Below are positions 28,500 through 37,527 of a stretch of DNA of 64,000 nucleotides, in pieces. Within the stretch, counting starts at the first letter, position 1, and the number at the start of each line of letters is the position of its first letter. The notes under the pieces are model-generated. The model worked only from the letters and a program-made list of their open reading frames with translations. It had not been told where the DNA came from and did no database searches. The DNA is from CAVSPO01 sp963730005 (GTDB lineage: Bacteria > Actinomycetota > Actinomycetes > Propionibacteriales > Propionibacteriaceae), in contig CAVSPO010000028.1 of assembly GCA_963730005.1 (NCBI GenBank), positions 248,001 through 312,000 of the forward strand. Reading direction: 5' to 3'. The position numbers were made by a program, and so were the translations under genes.

Positions 28500-30115
28500 A
28501 TCCTGCTGCAGACCTACGGAAACCCGATGATCAACATCGCGGTCTTCTCCATCTTCGTCGTGGCCACCATGGCCATCGTCATCGCCGTGACCCGCCAGAA
28601 GTCCAAGGCCTCGGACTTCTACACCGGTGGCGGCGCCTTCTCCGGGCGCCAGAACGGCCTCGCCATCACCGGCGACTACCTGTCGGCCGCTGCCTTCCTC
28701 GGCGTGACCGGTGCCATCGCGATCTACGGCTACGACGGCCTGCTCTACTCGGTCGGCTTCTTCGTCGCGTGGATCCTGGCGCTCTACCTGGTCGCCGAGC
28801 CCCTGCGCAACACCGGCAAGTACACGATGGCCGACGTGCTGAGCTACCGCATGAGCCAGAAGCCGGTCCGCACCGCCGCCGCCACGTCGACGCTGGTCAT
28901 CTCCTTCGTGTACCTGCTCGCCCAGATGGCCGGCGCGGGCGGCCTCGTCGCCCTGCTCCTGGGAGTCTCCGACCGCGCCCAGCAGAGCCTCGTGATCGCG
29001 CTCGTGGGCGCGCTGATGGTCGCCTACGTGCTCATCGGCGGCATGAAGGGCACCACCTGGGTGCAGATGATCAAGGCCGTCCTGCTCGTCGTCGGGGGCG
29101 GGGATCATGGCCGTGATGGTGCTGTTCGGCAAGGGCTTCAACCTGTCCGAGGTTCTGCACGCAGCCCAGGTTGCGGCTCTCGACCCGGCCATCGGCAACG
29201 GCAAGGACCTGCTCAAGCCCATGGTCCAGTACGGCGCCACCGAGTGGACGAAGCTGTCGTTCCTGTCGCTGTCCATCGCCCTCGTGGCGGGCCCCTCGGG
29301 CCTGCCGCACGTGCTGATGCGCTTCTACACCGTGCCCTCCGCCAAGGAGGCCCGCCGCTCGGCCGTGTGGGCGATCGTGCTCGTCGGCGCGTTCTTCCTG
29401 ATGACGCTGGTGCTCGGCATGGGCGCGGCCTACCTGGTCGGCCAGAAGGCGATCCTGGCGGCCCCGGGTGGCGCGAACGCCGCCGCACCGCTGCTGGCGT
29501 TGACGCTGGGTGGCGAGGTGTTCATGGGCATCATCTCGGGCATCGCCTTCGCCACGATCCTGGCGGTGGTGGCCGGCCTGACCATCACGGCGTCCGCGTC
29601 GTTCGCCCACGACGTGTACAACGCGATCCTCAAGGACGGCAAGGCCGACCCGGAGCAGGAGGTCAAGGTCGCGCGGATCACCTCTGTCGTCATCGGCGTG
29701 CTGGCGATCCTCGGCGGCATCGCGGCCAACGGCCAGAACATCGCGTTCCTGATCTCGCTGGCCTTCGCGGTGGCGGCCTCGGCGAACCTGCCGTCGATCC
29801 TCTACACGATGTACTGGCGCAGGTTCACCACCCGCGGCTCGGTGTGGAGCATCTACACCGGCCTGATCAGCTCCGTGGTGCTCATCGTCTTCTCGCCGGC
29901 CGATCTCGGGCCGCAAGACGTCGATGCTCGGCGAGGCCATTAACTTCGCGTGGTTCCCGCTCACCAACCCGGCGCTCGTCTCGGTTCCGCTGGCCTTCCT
30001 GGCCGGCTGGATCGGCACCGTCACGTCGCGCACCGGGGCCAACCAGGAACTGGCGGCCGAGATGGAGGTGCGCTCCATGACCGGCGCCGGTGCTGGCGAG
30101 GCCGTCACGCACTGA
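28497..30115 (+). pseudogene. actP: ActP-type sodium:solute (acetate) symporter, two single-G frameshifts
   Basis: The product, joined across frames, is about 538 residues with 13 or so membrane segments of the SSS family: KSKASDFYTGGGAFSGRQNG, LAITGDYLSAAAFLGVTG, and AFATILAVVAGLTITASAS with the conserved sodium-site region. GHVL-type LPHVLMRFYTV is also present. An extra G in the run at about 29095-29103 and another at about 29908-29911 break the frame; removing each restores continuity (VGG-GIMAVMVL and DLG-RKTSMLGEA). It should import acetate or a similar short carboxylate. Downstream lies a bidirectional terminator. Confidence 0.88.
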
Positions 30116-30144
30116 AACTGCAGGATCGGCGTAGCTGACAAAGT

Positions 30145-30173
30145 GGCGGCCACCCCCGTCGGGGGTGGCCGCC
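30145..30173. terminator. Bidirectional terminator between actP and the CitE-like gene
   Basis: A 13-bp perfect stem (GGCGGCCACCCCC with its complement) encloses a three-base loop. ACAAAG before and CTTTGT after extend the symmetry and give T-rich tails in both directions. It serves both convergent genes. Confidence 0.9.
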
Positions 30174-30200
30174 CTTTGTGTGAGCGCCTGCTCTGTGCGC

Positions 30201-31073
30201 TCAGCGGTTCGTGATTGCCTCGTGGCGAAGCAGCACGCGGTGCGCAGCCTCGGCGTGCAGGTTCTCGATCATTCGGCCCTGGAACATGGCCACGCCGTTG
30301 CCGGCCCCCAACTCGGCCTCGTAGGTGTCGATCAGGGCGCGAGCGTCGACAACCTCCTGTTCGGTGGGAGTCCAGATCCGGTTGGTGATGTCGATCTGAT
30401 CCGGGTGGATCAAGGCCTTGCCGTCAAAGCCGAAGTCGTAGCCCTGCTGGGCCTCGTCGGTGAACCCGGCGGTGTTGCGGAAATCGTTGAACACTCCGTC
30501 GATGGCCTCGATCCCGTGAGCGCGGGCCCCCATCAGGAAGACGCTCATGCCGCCCAGCAGCGGTTGCCGGCCAGGAACGGTTCGGCAGCGCAGTTGCATG
30601 GCCAGGTCGTTGGTGCCCAGCATCATCACCGTCAGGCGCGAGGTGACCGAGGCGATGGCGTCCAGATTGGTGAGGCCGGCAGCGGTTTCGATGCCCGCCC
30701 ACAGCTTCGTCCGTTCAGGTGTGCGGCGTGCCAGCAGGTCCTCGACGACCGTGCGCAGCTCCTCGGCGTTGTTCACCTTGGGGGCGACGATCGCGTCCGG
30801 GGCGGCCCTGGAGACCGCGTCGATGTCTCGTTCGTACCAATGCGAGTTCAGTCCGTTGACCCGGACCACGAGCTCGCGATCGCCGTAGTCGCCGCTGGTG
30901 ACCGCGGCGCAAGCGGCTTCGCGGGCTTCATTCTTGACGGAGGGGGCGACGGAATCCTCAAGATCGAGCACGATCACGTCGGCAGGGAGAGTCTTGCCCT
31001 TCTCCATGGCCCGCGCATTGCTGGCGGGAATGTAGAGGACGCTGCGATGCAGCCGCAGAGGTGTTTCGGTCAT
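30201..31073 (-). CDS. HpcH/HpaI aldolase family, CitE-like CoA-ester lyase
   Basis: The 290-residue protein has the CitE/malyl-CoA lyase pattern: RSVLYIPASNARAMEK, VIVLDLEDSVAP, LWAGIETAAGL (metal-binding Glu) and GFDGKALIHPDQI. Such stand-alone CitE-like enzymes cleave or form malyl-, citramalyl- or related CoA esters; the exact substrate is uncertain. The ATG at 31073 has no very strong ribosome-binding site. It is a single gene. The 195 bp upstream are AT-rich and probably hold its promoter. Confidence 0.88.
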   Translation of the reverse strand: MTETPLRLHRSVLYIPASNARAMEKGKTLPADVIVLDLEDSVAPSVKNEAREAACAAVTSGDYGDRELVVRVNGLNSHWYERDIDAVSRAAPDAIVAPKVNNAEELRTVVEDLLARRTPERTKLWAGIETAAGLTNLDAIASVTSRLTVMMLGTNDLAMQLRCRTVPGRQPLLGGMSVFLMGARAHGIEAIDGVFNDFRNTAGFTDEAQQGYDFGFDGKALIHPDQIDITNRIWTPTEQEVVDARALIDTYEAELGAGNGVAMFQGRMIENLHAEAAHRVLLRHEAITNR

Positions 31074-31268
31074 GCTTTCACGCTAGCGCCCCTTGCCCAG
31101 CCTGCTGTGCCCGCCCACCCAGCGGGCCCGCCGTCGCCCTGGCCACAAGCTCGTGCAGTCGATCCGTGGCGGGTCGACGAGTGAGACCCCCTCGAGGGAA
31201 ATATTTCTGAATCTAAGAAGAATTACAGAGAAGCCCAGATTCCTGCAGATGGGTACCGTCGGTAGGTG

Positions 31269-31826
31269 CTAGCTGGCGACCATCTGGTTCTCGGTGACGG
31301 TCAGCTCAGCGATGGTTCGCTCGACCACCGAGGGCAGGTCCTGCTGAAAGATGATGGCGATGATCACCTGCTCGGCGTCCTCCTCGGAGGTGTTGCAGGC
31401 CAAGGCAACTTCGGTGCGCAACGGCTTGATCACCTGCGTCAGGAGGTCTTTCTCACCCAACGAAATACCCTGCTCCTGCTGACGGCGGGTCAGATCGCGC
31501 ACAACGCCAGCCATGGTGAACAGATTCCCGGTGCGAGCGCGCTCCATGTTCTCCTTGAACCGGCGCGACCAACCCTGTGCCTGGGACGTGCTGGTGGGCG
31601 CGCCGAGCACATCGATGAGCAGCTTGAGCTGCTCCGAACCGGCAACCGGGCGCAGCCCGACCTCTTCGGCGCTGGCCACGGGCAACTGGATCTCGAGGTT
31701 GCTCTTGTGCACCTGCAGACGCAGGTACTGAACGTCATGCCCGCGCAGCTTTCGGGTCTCGATCGCAGTGATGGTCGCGGGGCCATGGTGCGGGTGAACA
31801 ATGATCTGCTCGGCTTCGAATTGCAT
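31269..31826 (-). CDS. carD: CarD/CdnL-family RNA-polymerase-binding regulator
   Basis: The 185-residue protein has the CarD/CdnL N-terminal Tudor-like domain (FEAEQIIVHPHHGPATITAI, DVQYLRLQVHKSNLEIQLPV) that binds the RNA polymerase beta subunit, and a helical C-terminal domain (WSRRFKENMERARTGNLFTM, DLTRRQQEQGISLGEKDLL) that touches the upstream edge of the promoter bubble. The W-S-R-R-F motif holds the conserved Trp. It stabilises open complexes, above all at rRNA promoters, in actinobacteria. ATG at 31826 begins the domain; the longer open frame upstream is not CarD-like. Confidence 0.93.
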   Translation of the reverse strand: MQFEAEQIIVHPHHGPATITAIETRKLRGHDVQYLRLQVHKSNLEIQLPVASAEEVGLRPVAGSEQLKLLIDVLGAPTSTSQAQGWSRRFKENMERARTGNLFTMAGVVRDLTRRQQEQGISLGEKDLLTQVIKPLRTEVALACNTSEEDAEQVIIAIIFQQDLPSVVERTIAELTVTENQMVAS

Positions 31827-32054
31827 TCGACGAGACTCGCTTCTGTGAGAAATTCGGCGTTCGGGGGAGGCCCGGCCACCAACCCGTCCCCGACCCATGG
31901 ATGGCAGATGACGCGTGGCTCGAGCTTCGCCGTCCAAGGGTGTCCGACGACCCCTGACCCCGGCTTGGGCCTGGGCGGGAGACGTCGCGAACCACCCCCA
32001 TTCTCTCACATCAGATTCACAGGTCGGCTGCCGGGGTGCCCCGCCTCCCCAGGC

Positions 32055-34253
32055 TCAGAAGCTCGCCAGCTTCACCCGCTCGGCGATGGCCTCCGCCTTC
32101 TGGTCGCCCTCGCGATAGAGCACGCCCGGCTGCCCGGGGGGAGTGGGAAGGTTGACCTCCTGGCCGCCCTGGTACTTCAGGCGCGTCCAGGCGCTGACCC
32201 ACGTGCCTGGCGGCGGGGTGACGCCGCGGCCGCGAATCGACCCGAACACCGGCGCAATCAGGAAGCGGTCGCCGAAGAAGTACTGGTCATCCCGCTGGGC
32301 GGCCGACGTGCCGGGGTAGTGCAGCCAGCAGTGCCGCATCGCCGGAACCCCGTCCTGGCCGGCCTGCTCCAACACCTCCTGACGGTAGTCCGCCAGCGCG
32401 GCATACATCCTTGTGAAACGAGCGAAGTCGGCCACCACGTCGTCGTCGAAGACCTGGGCGTGCAGGTCCGGCAGATTGCCCTCATGAGTACGTAGCAGGG
32501 GCGTCCACACCGACCACTCCGCCCAGCGCTTCAGCAACTCGGGCGTGCGGATGATCTGCAACGGATCACGGGCGATCCCCAGGTAGCCACCGACGTCGGC
32601 GTGGTTCAGCGTGAGGCCGCTCACCCCGCCGGACAGCATCCCCAGCAGTGCGCTCAGCATGCCGTCCCGGCCGTCGAAGTTCGTCAGCTGGTCGCCCGCC
32701 CAGAACATGCCCACCTGGCTCGGTGCACCGCGCCACGACGAGCGGTGGAACACCAATCGGGCGTCGTCGCCCAAGCGACGTTGCGCGCTGCGGTTCAGGT
32801 CAGCCCACAACCGGGGCCACTGGTTGTGTTTGACGGCGGGGGTTCCGTCGCGCAGCACGGCATCGAACGGCAGCTCCTCACCGAAATCGGCCATCCAGCC
32901 ACCGCCACCGGTGGCCGCCACCTGAGTGACGATGACGTCGCGGAACCAGTGCCACGCGTCGGGGTTCGTCAGGTCGACCAGACCTGCGTCAAAACCGCCC
33001 TGGTCGAGCACATAGGGCACTCCGTCGCTGTTCTTCACCAGGTAACCGGCCCGTTTGGCCTCGGCAAAGAGGTCGCGGCGCACCCCACCCGGTTTGGCCG
33101 CCGCGTCGACCAGGAACGGGTTGACGTAGCTGAGCACCCGGATGTTGCGTGACCGCAACTCCTCCGCCAGCCCGTCCCACCCCGGGTAGTGCTGCTCGTC
33201 CAGTTCCCAGTTCCACCAGGTCCGCTGCCCGTCCGCGGTGGTGCGTTGCCCCGTCCAGTCCCGCAGCCACACCCCGGCGATGGCCGCGCCCTGTGCTGTC
33301 AGCGCTGCCACCTTGCGCCGCACCTCGTCGGTGCCGCCCTGCAGCCCCACGATCGCGCCGTCGCCGGTCCAGCGGGGTGGTGGCTGCATCTTGCCTTGCC
33401 GCAGGCCTTGCTGGTGCAGCAGTGTCGGGGGGTCGTCCGCCAGGTCGAGGCGGGCCTGCAGCCGCTGTGTCCACACCTGGACGTCGAGCCGGTTGGTGGT
33501 GCGCAGATCCACCTGGGCGACCTCGTCGTTGGTCCAGCTGAGCCCGCGGAACGAATCGGTGACCAGCGCCGGCATGGGGGCATAAGTGGACGTGACCGAG
33601 CCGCCCACGCCCTGGGTGACCTCGGCCAGCATCGTCAACGGCTGGGTGCCGCGACCCACGCCCTGCTCGCGCGTCACCAGCAGCAGGGCTTGCCCGCGCA
33701 GGTCGAAATCGGTGAACTGCGCGCCGCAGCCGTGAACCCCCTCGTCCGCGCCCAGCTCTGCGCGAAAGGCGACGAATCCCGCCCCAGGGCAATGCAGGTC
33801 GAGGTCGAGCCCGCGCGAGTCACCGGTCATCGCCAGGACGAACTGCTCTGCTGTGCCTGCGCCGCTGGCCACGCCATGCACGGTCACGGTTGAGCCATCC
33901 ACCAGCGCGTGACTCACCGCAACGGTGTCCTGGAGATCGTCCAGCCGGGACTTGGCTGTGAAATGCCCGCGTTTCTGGGTCCAGTGGAGCCGGCCGGTGC
34001 CGCACAGCAGGAAGGGCCCGCTCACCGCCCAGACGGTTCGAGTGCCACGAGTGACCGCGAAACGGCCGCCGTCGATGACGAGACGAAAGTCGCCGAAAGT
34101 GACGTCAATGGCCTTGTCGACGCGCAGTGCCCCGGTCGGGAGCGGACGCCCCGGCATGTACGGGCTGACGACGTTGACACCCACCGCCGTCAGAGCGCCG
34201 ATGGCCGCCACTCCGCCACCCAGGGCGAGGACCGTCCTGCGCTTCACCGGCAC
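32055..34253 (-). CDS. Glycoside hydrolase family 31, sulfoquinovosidase-like
   Basis: The 732-residue protein has an N-terminal hydrophobic, Tat-like stretch (KRRTVLALGGGVAAIGALTA) and a GH31 catalytic domain. GGWMADFGEELP holds the likely nucleophile Asp, and FWAGDQLTNFD the likely acid/base Asp. QRTTADGQRTWWNWE and LNHADVGGYLG resemble the sulfoquinovose-binding segments of YihQ. I therefore infer release of sulfoquinovose from sulfolipid-type glycosides at the cell surface; a plain alpha-glucosidase or alpha-xylosidase is the alternative. No sulfoquinovose-degrading genes lie beside it. Confidence 0.8.
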   Translation of the reverse strand: MPVKRRTVLALGGGVAAIGALTAVGVNVVSPYMPGRPLPTGALRVDKAIDVTFGDFRLVIDGGRFAVTRGTRTVWAVSGPFLLCGTGRLHWTQKRGHFTAKSRLDDLQDTVAVSHALVDGSTVTVHGVASGAGTAEQFVLAMTGDSRGLDLDLHCPGAGFVAFRAELGADEGVHGCGAQFTDFDLRGQALLLVTREQGVGRGTQPLTMLAEVTQGVGGSVTSTYAPMPALVTDSFRGLSWTNDEVAQVDLRTTNRLDVQVWTQRLQARLDLADDPPTLLHQQGLRQGKMQPPPRWTGDGAIVGLQGGTDEVRRKVAALTAQGAAIAGVWLRDWTGQRTTADGQRTWWNWELDEQHYPGWDGLAEELRSRNIRVLSYVNPFLVDAAAKPGGVRRDLFAEAKRAGYLVKNSDGVPYVLDQGGFDAGLVDLTNPDAWHWFRDVIVTQVAATGGGGWMADFGEELPFDAVLRDGTPAVKHNQWPRLWADLNRSAQRRLGDDARLVFHRSSWRGAPSQVGMFWAGDQLTNFDGRDGMLSALLGMLSGGVSGLTLNHADVGGYLGIARDPLQIIRTPELLKRWAEWSVWTPLLRTHEGNLPDLHAQVFDDDVVADFARFTRMYAALADYRQEVLEQAGQDGVPAMRHCWLHYPGTSAAQRDDQYFFGDRFLIAPVFGSIRGRGVTPPPGTWVSAWTRLKYQGGQEVNLPTPPGQPGVLYREGDQKAEAIAERVKLASF

Positions 34254-34386
34254 TCCTGTTCGATCGGGGCGCCCAACTCGGCCGCCGATGGCGACCGCAG
34301 ACTTGGGCGAGCGCCACGTGGCGCCTCACGTCATTATCCGGCTTTGGCGCCACGGCCACGAGCCGGGTAGAGTTTCTGACGCACTA

Positions 34387-34459
34387 GGGGCATTAACTCA
34401 GTTGGTAGAGTGCGACCTTTGCAAGGTCGAAGTCAGGGGTTCGAGTCCCCTATGCTCCA
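34387..34459 (+). tRNA. tRNA-Ala (anticodon UGC)
   Basis: GGGGCAT pairs with ATGCTCC in the acceptor stem (one G-U pair). The D arm has ACTC/GAGT, the anticodon arm CGACC-TTTGCAA-GGTCG shows TGC, and the T arm is AGGGG-TTCGAGT-CCCCT. Discriminator base is A; CCA is not encoded. The 3' end overlaps, on the other strand, the stop region of the HIT gene. Confidence 0.97.
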
Positions 34460-35094
34460 CCGTTTGCGTCGCTCGCTGACGCTCGCGCGCGTGAAGGGGA
34501 GGCCCCACACCCCCACCGGATGCACTCGCGGCTGCGCCGCTCTGCGTGAAGGGGAGGCCCCCTACACCCCCACCGGATGCACTCGCGGCTGCGCCGCTCT
34601 GCGTGAAGGGGAGGCCCTACACCCCCACCGGATGCACTCGCGGCTGCGCCGCTCTGCGTGATGTCAGATTCCGCGGGGATGTCCTCGGCGTAGCCCAGCT
34701 CGGTCAGCGCGGCACGGATGCGCTCGGTGTTGGCCTCCAACTCGTCGGCGGGCACCGACGCTGCCGCGTTCGCGAAGTTGAGTTGGGCCTCGCCCCAGGC
34801 GGGCATCACGTGGATGTGCAGGTGGTCGACTTCGAAGCCGGCGATCATCAGCCCGGCTCGCGGAGCCTCGAAGGCGCGTTCACAGGCCTGTCCGATCCGT
34901 TTGGCCACCCACATCAAATGGGCCAGCAGCGCGTCATCGGCATCGGTGAAGCGCGCCACCTCCTCGCGTGGCACCACCAGCATGTGCCCGGGGGTGATCG
35001 GGTTGATCGACGCGAAAACCGCGCATCGGTCGTCCGCCCAGGCGAAGCTGCCCGAGAACTCGCCGTTGATGATCTTCGTGAAGACGGTGCTCAT
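34450..35094 (-). CDS. HIT-family nucleotide hydrolase with repeat-derived C-terminal extension
   Basis: The first 142 residues are a normal HIT protein: TKIINGEFSGSFAWADDRC, ITPGHMLVVPREEV and the histidine triad DHLHIHVMPAW. These enzymes remove groups from the phosphate of nucleotides such as AMP derivatives. After residue about 142 (GYAEDIPAESDI) the frame runs for about 70 residues through three tandem DNA repeats, giving repeated PPLHAERRSRECIRWGC, and stops inside the complement of the tRNA-Ala gene. HIT proteins of this type normally end before this point, so the tail is an accidental extension after the original stop was lost. ATG at 35094 is the start of the domain. Confidence 0.88.
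   Translation of the reverse strand: MSTVFTKIINGEFSGSFAWADDRCAVFASINPITPGHMLVVPREEVARFTDADDALLAHLMWVAKRIGQACERAFEAPRAGLMIAGFEVDHLHIHVMPAWGEAQLNFANAAASVPADELEANTERIRAALTELGYAEDIPAESDITQSGAAASASGGGVGPPLHAERRSRECIRWGCRGPPLHAERRSRECIRWGCGASPSRARASASDANGGA
34489..34655. repeat. Three tandem 55-57-bp repeats between tRNA-Ala and the HIT domain
   Basis: Units start at 34489, 34544 and 34601, each with GCGTGAAGGGGAGGCC; a partial GCGTGA follows at 34656. Each unit contains the small palindrome GCGGCTGCGCCGC. Units differ only by one or two C residues and small changes, so copying is recent. They are read in frame as the C-terminus of the HIT protein on the - strand. Confidence 0.92.
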
Positions 35095-35287
35095 GCTCCC
35101 ATCGTCCCACGGCAAACCCAACGAGCGACGCACACCGGTCTCGGGGGCACGCTTCACGCGGGTGAGCGGAGCGAGCAGCGCATCTTCGGATTTCCAACTA
35201 GGGTCCATTCGGTCGGGAGGGGCTGTATCGAGGGTTCCCGACCAAATAGGCCCGAGTTGGCGGAGTGCCCTCGCCTACAGTGGTGGC

Positions 35288-35419
35288 ATGAAGCGCCGCC
35301 CACTGATCACCGTCCTCGCCGCGATCGTCGCTCTGGCTGGCCTGAGCGCGTTCCTGGCGCGTCGTGACGCTCGTCTTGAGGCCGAGCTGTGGGCAGCGGC
35401 CACTGACCGGATCGGCTGA
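35288..35419 (+). CDS. DLW-39-type small membrane protein
   Basis: The 43-residue product starts MKRRPLITVLAAIVALAGLS, a single membrane segment, and ends ELWAAATDRIG, close to the D/E-L-W-A-x-A-T-D end of the short actinobacterial DLW-39 family. Function unknown. In other actinobacteria such a gene often sits near gyrA; here it stands alone, upstream of a convergent large gene. Confidence 0.65.
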   Translation: MKRRPLITVLAAIVALAGLSAFLARRDARLEAELWAAATDRIG

Positions 35420-35434
35420 TCCGGGACACCCCGG

Positions 35435-37294
35435 TCAATGCCGCTCGGTCTCGGTCCGGGTTCGGTTCCGCCAATCCAGATGCAGGACGCGGCTGCTGGA
35501 CCGGATGGTCAGCTCGGTGGGGTTTCGCTCGGCTCGCACCCAGTGGCAGTCGTAACGCGGGTAGTCGGAGCTGATCGGCTGCCCACCCAACCTGAATTCC
35601 TGGTTGTAGATCAGGTCGTAGCGCCCGTAGGGGGTCACCAGGGTCAGTTCGGTGCCGCGCAGTGACAGCAGGTGTTGCTTGATCTGCCGCACGAAGTCGT
35701 TCATCGATGTGAACTCCTCCTCGTTGGACAGGATGACGGCATAACCGAGCAGGTCACCGCGCTCTATCACCTCGCTCTCGCTGACGAGCTCGAAGGTGCC
35801 GGTGCCCACCACCCCGATGTAGCTGGTGGCGCGCCGGCCGGCGAACCAGTTGGGGCCGAAGCGGGTCTCGTCGAAGTCGACGCACGGGAAGTGCAGATGC
35901 ACGTAGGAGTGGCGCTGCCCCTCCAGATAACCCTTGCGGCTACGCAGGTCGTACAGCGCCAGCAGGACATTGTCATGCTGGGCGATGTCGGGGTTGATGC
36001 CGTTGCCGACCCACTGCGACGGCGTGTCGGGGCGCGCGTCGGTGCCCAGGGTGCTGCCCGGATGGGTGCCGAAGACCCGGATCCCGCCCGGCAAAGCCGC
36101 CTGCCACAGCAGTTGCTCGTGGCCGAACTCACCTGGGTGGTAGTGCTGGACGCTGCTCAGTGAATAGCTGTGGGTGCGAAACGTCTGGACGTTGGCGCGT
36201 TGCAGTGCAGCGCCGGCGGTGATCGGATTGAGCGCCCGCACGGTCATGGGCAGCAGGCGCCGCGGCACTCTGGAGAAGGAGGCAAGCGGCGCCAGCACCC
36301 GGTGGTCGTGCAGGTTGAAGGCCTTGATGATGGCCATCGAGTCGGCGATCGTCTGCTGCGTCGTGATTGCCCTCATCCCCCAGCAGAATCGGGCGACGGA
36401 GCTCTGGTCGGTGCGCGGCCACTCCGGGTCGTCGGCCAACTCGGCGCGCACCTCGGAGACGTCCAGGCCCTGCGAGGTGAGAACCCGGCGCACGTGGTTC
36501 CCGTTCGCGATCTCACGGAGGGCGTGGGGAACCTGATAACGAACCCGGGTGCGGAAGATTGAAGAGATGTCATCGACGTCCAGCGCCTCGGTGTCGGCGC
36601 CGAAGGCGCTGACCAGCAGGCTGGTGAAGTCCGTCCGGCGCGGTTGGACCGAATTGGGCGCGTGGCTTCGTCCACGGCTACCGGCCTGGCCGCCGTCGAA
36701 CGAATGCAACGCGAGGTCCAGCAGCACCACGTCGAGCACCAGCCCCGCCTGAGCAGCCAGGGCCTCGTCCTTCGCGTGGTCGACCAACAGACAGAGCGCG
36801 GCCGCTTCGATGCGTTGGTAGTTGGGGGAGAGCCACTCGCTGAAGCCGTAGCGGAAGCGGTCGTGCAGCCACACCGTCAGCCGGTCGAGGGCTCGTCCCT
36901 TGTGCGCCTTGCCGCTCTGGCCGTCGTTGGTGAACACGGCCTCGTCGCCGAACAGCATCGCGGTCAGGTACTCGCAGGTGGCGAACAACAGCTGGTGCGA
37001 CTCGCTCCAACCCAGCATCGAATCCTCACCAGGCTCGCTGAGCCCGAACCGGAACCCCAGCAGGGATGTCTTGGCCAGCTCCTTCGACTCGGCGTCGAAA
37101 CAGTCGGCAGTGGCCAGCCAGGTCTTCAGCAGCAGCAGTGCGTAGTGATCAGACAGGTCGACCCTGGAGTCCACGAATTCGGCGAGACGGCGCACGTAGG
37201 CGGCGTCGCAGCCCCCAGTGCCGAACGTCGGCCACGTCCGACGTGCTGTGGACTCTCGTCCCGTCCAGCCCGGGAAGGCTGCCGTGCTTGGCAA
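35435..37294 (-). CDS. Large protein of unknown function
   Basis: I do not recognise this 619-residue product. The N-terminal half looks helical and soluble, with LLLLKTWLATADCFDAESKE, WSESHQLLFATCEYLTAMLF and LHDRFRYGFSEWLSPNYQRI; the second half has HSYSLSSVQHYHPGEFGHEQ, FGTHPGSTLG and QWVGNGINPDIAQHDNVLLA. The order of a helical barrel followed by a strand-rich part with His and Tyr recalls polysaccharide lyases of the alginate/heparinase type, but this is only an impression. There is no signal peptide. The farthest start is TTG at 37294; a later start is possible. It converges with the DLW-39 gene. Confidence 0.75.
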   Translation of the reverse strand: MPSTAAFPGWTGRESTARRTWPTFGTGGCDAAYVRRLAEFVDSRVDLSDHYALLLLKTWLATADCFDAESKELAKTSLLGFRFGLSEPGEDSMLGWSESHQLLFATCEYLTAMLFGDEAVFTNDGQSGKAHKGRALDRLTVWLHDRFRYGFSEWLSPNYQRIEAAALCLLVDHAKDEALAAQAGLVLDVVLLDLALHSFDGGQAGSRGRSHAPNSVQPRRTDFTSLLVSAFGADTEALDVDDISSIFRTRVRYQVPHALREIANGNHVRRVLTSQGLDVSEVRAELADDPEWPRTDQSSVARFCWGMRAITTQQTIADSMAIIKAFNLHDHRVLAPLASFSRVPRRLLPMTVRALNPITAGAALQRANVQTFRTHSYSLSSVQHYHPGEFGHEQLLWQAALPGGIRVFGTHPGSTLGTDARPDTPSQWVGNGINPDIAQHDNVLLALYDLRSRKGYLEGQRHSYVHLHFPCVDFDETRFGPNWFAGRRATSYIGVVGTGTFELVSESEVIERGDLLGYAVILSNEEEFTSMNDFVRQIKQHLLSLRGTELTLVTPYGRYDLIYNQEFRLGGQPISSDYPRYDCHWVRAERNPTELTIRSSSRVLHLDWRNRTRTETERH

Positions 37295-37527
37295 GATGGC
37301 TCACTTTACAAGGGGTCGAGGCCGAGATGCACGGGGTGGTGACTCGCCGGGTCTGCTGAGAATTTCTTTGCTACTTATTCTCCACTTCTTGGGTGCCGGA
37401 GACAATGGCGTTGGCCACGTGTCGTCGCTTCGCCAGCACTTCAGGCTCAACTTGCCCCGTTCCGGAGGCGAATTATCCGACCACCTTCGACTGGGGGCTG
37501 ACGACGGGGAACGTAGGCTTGGGAGCG

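Noticed and set aside
34489..34655. CRISPR array
   Set aside because: Units are directly adjacent tandem repeats with no unique spacers.
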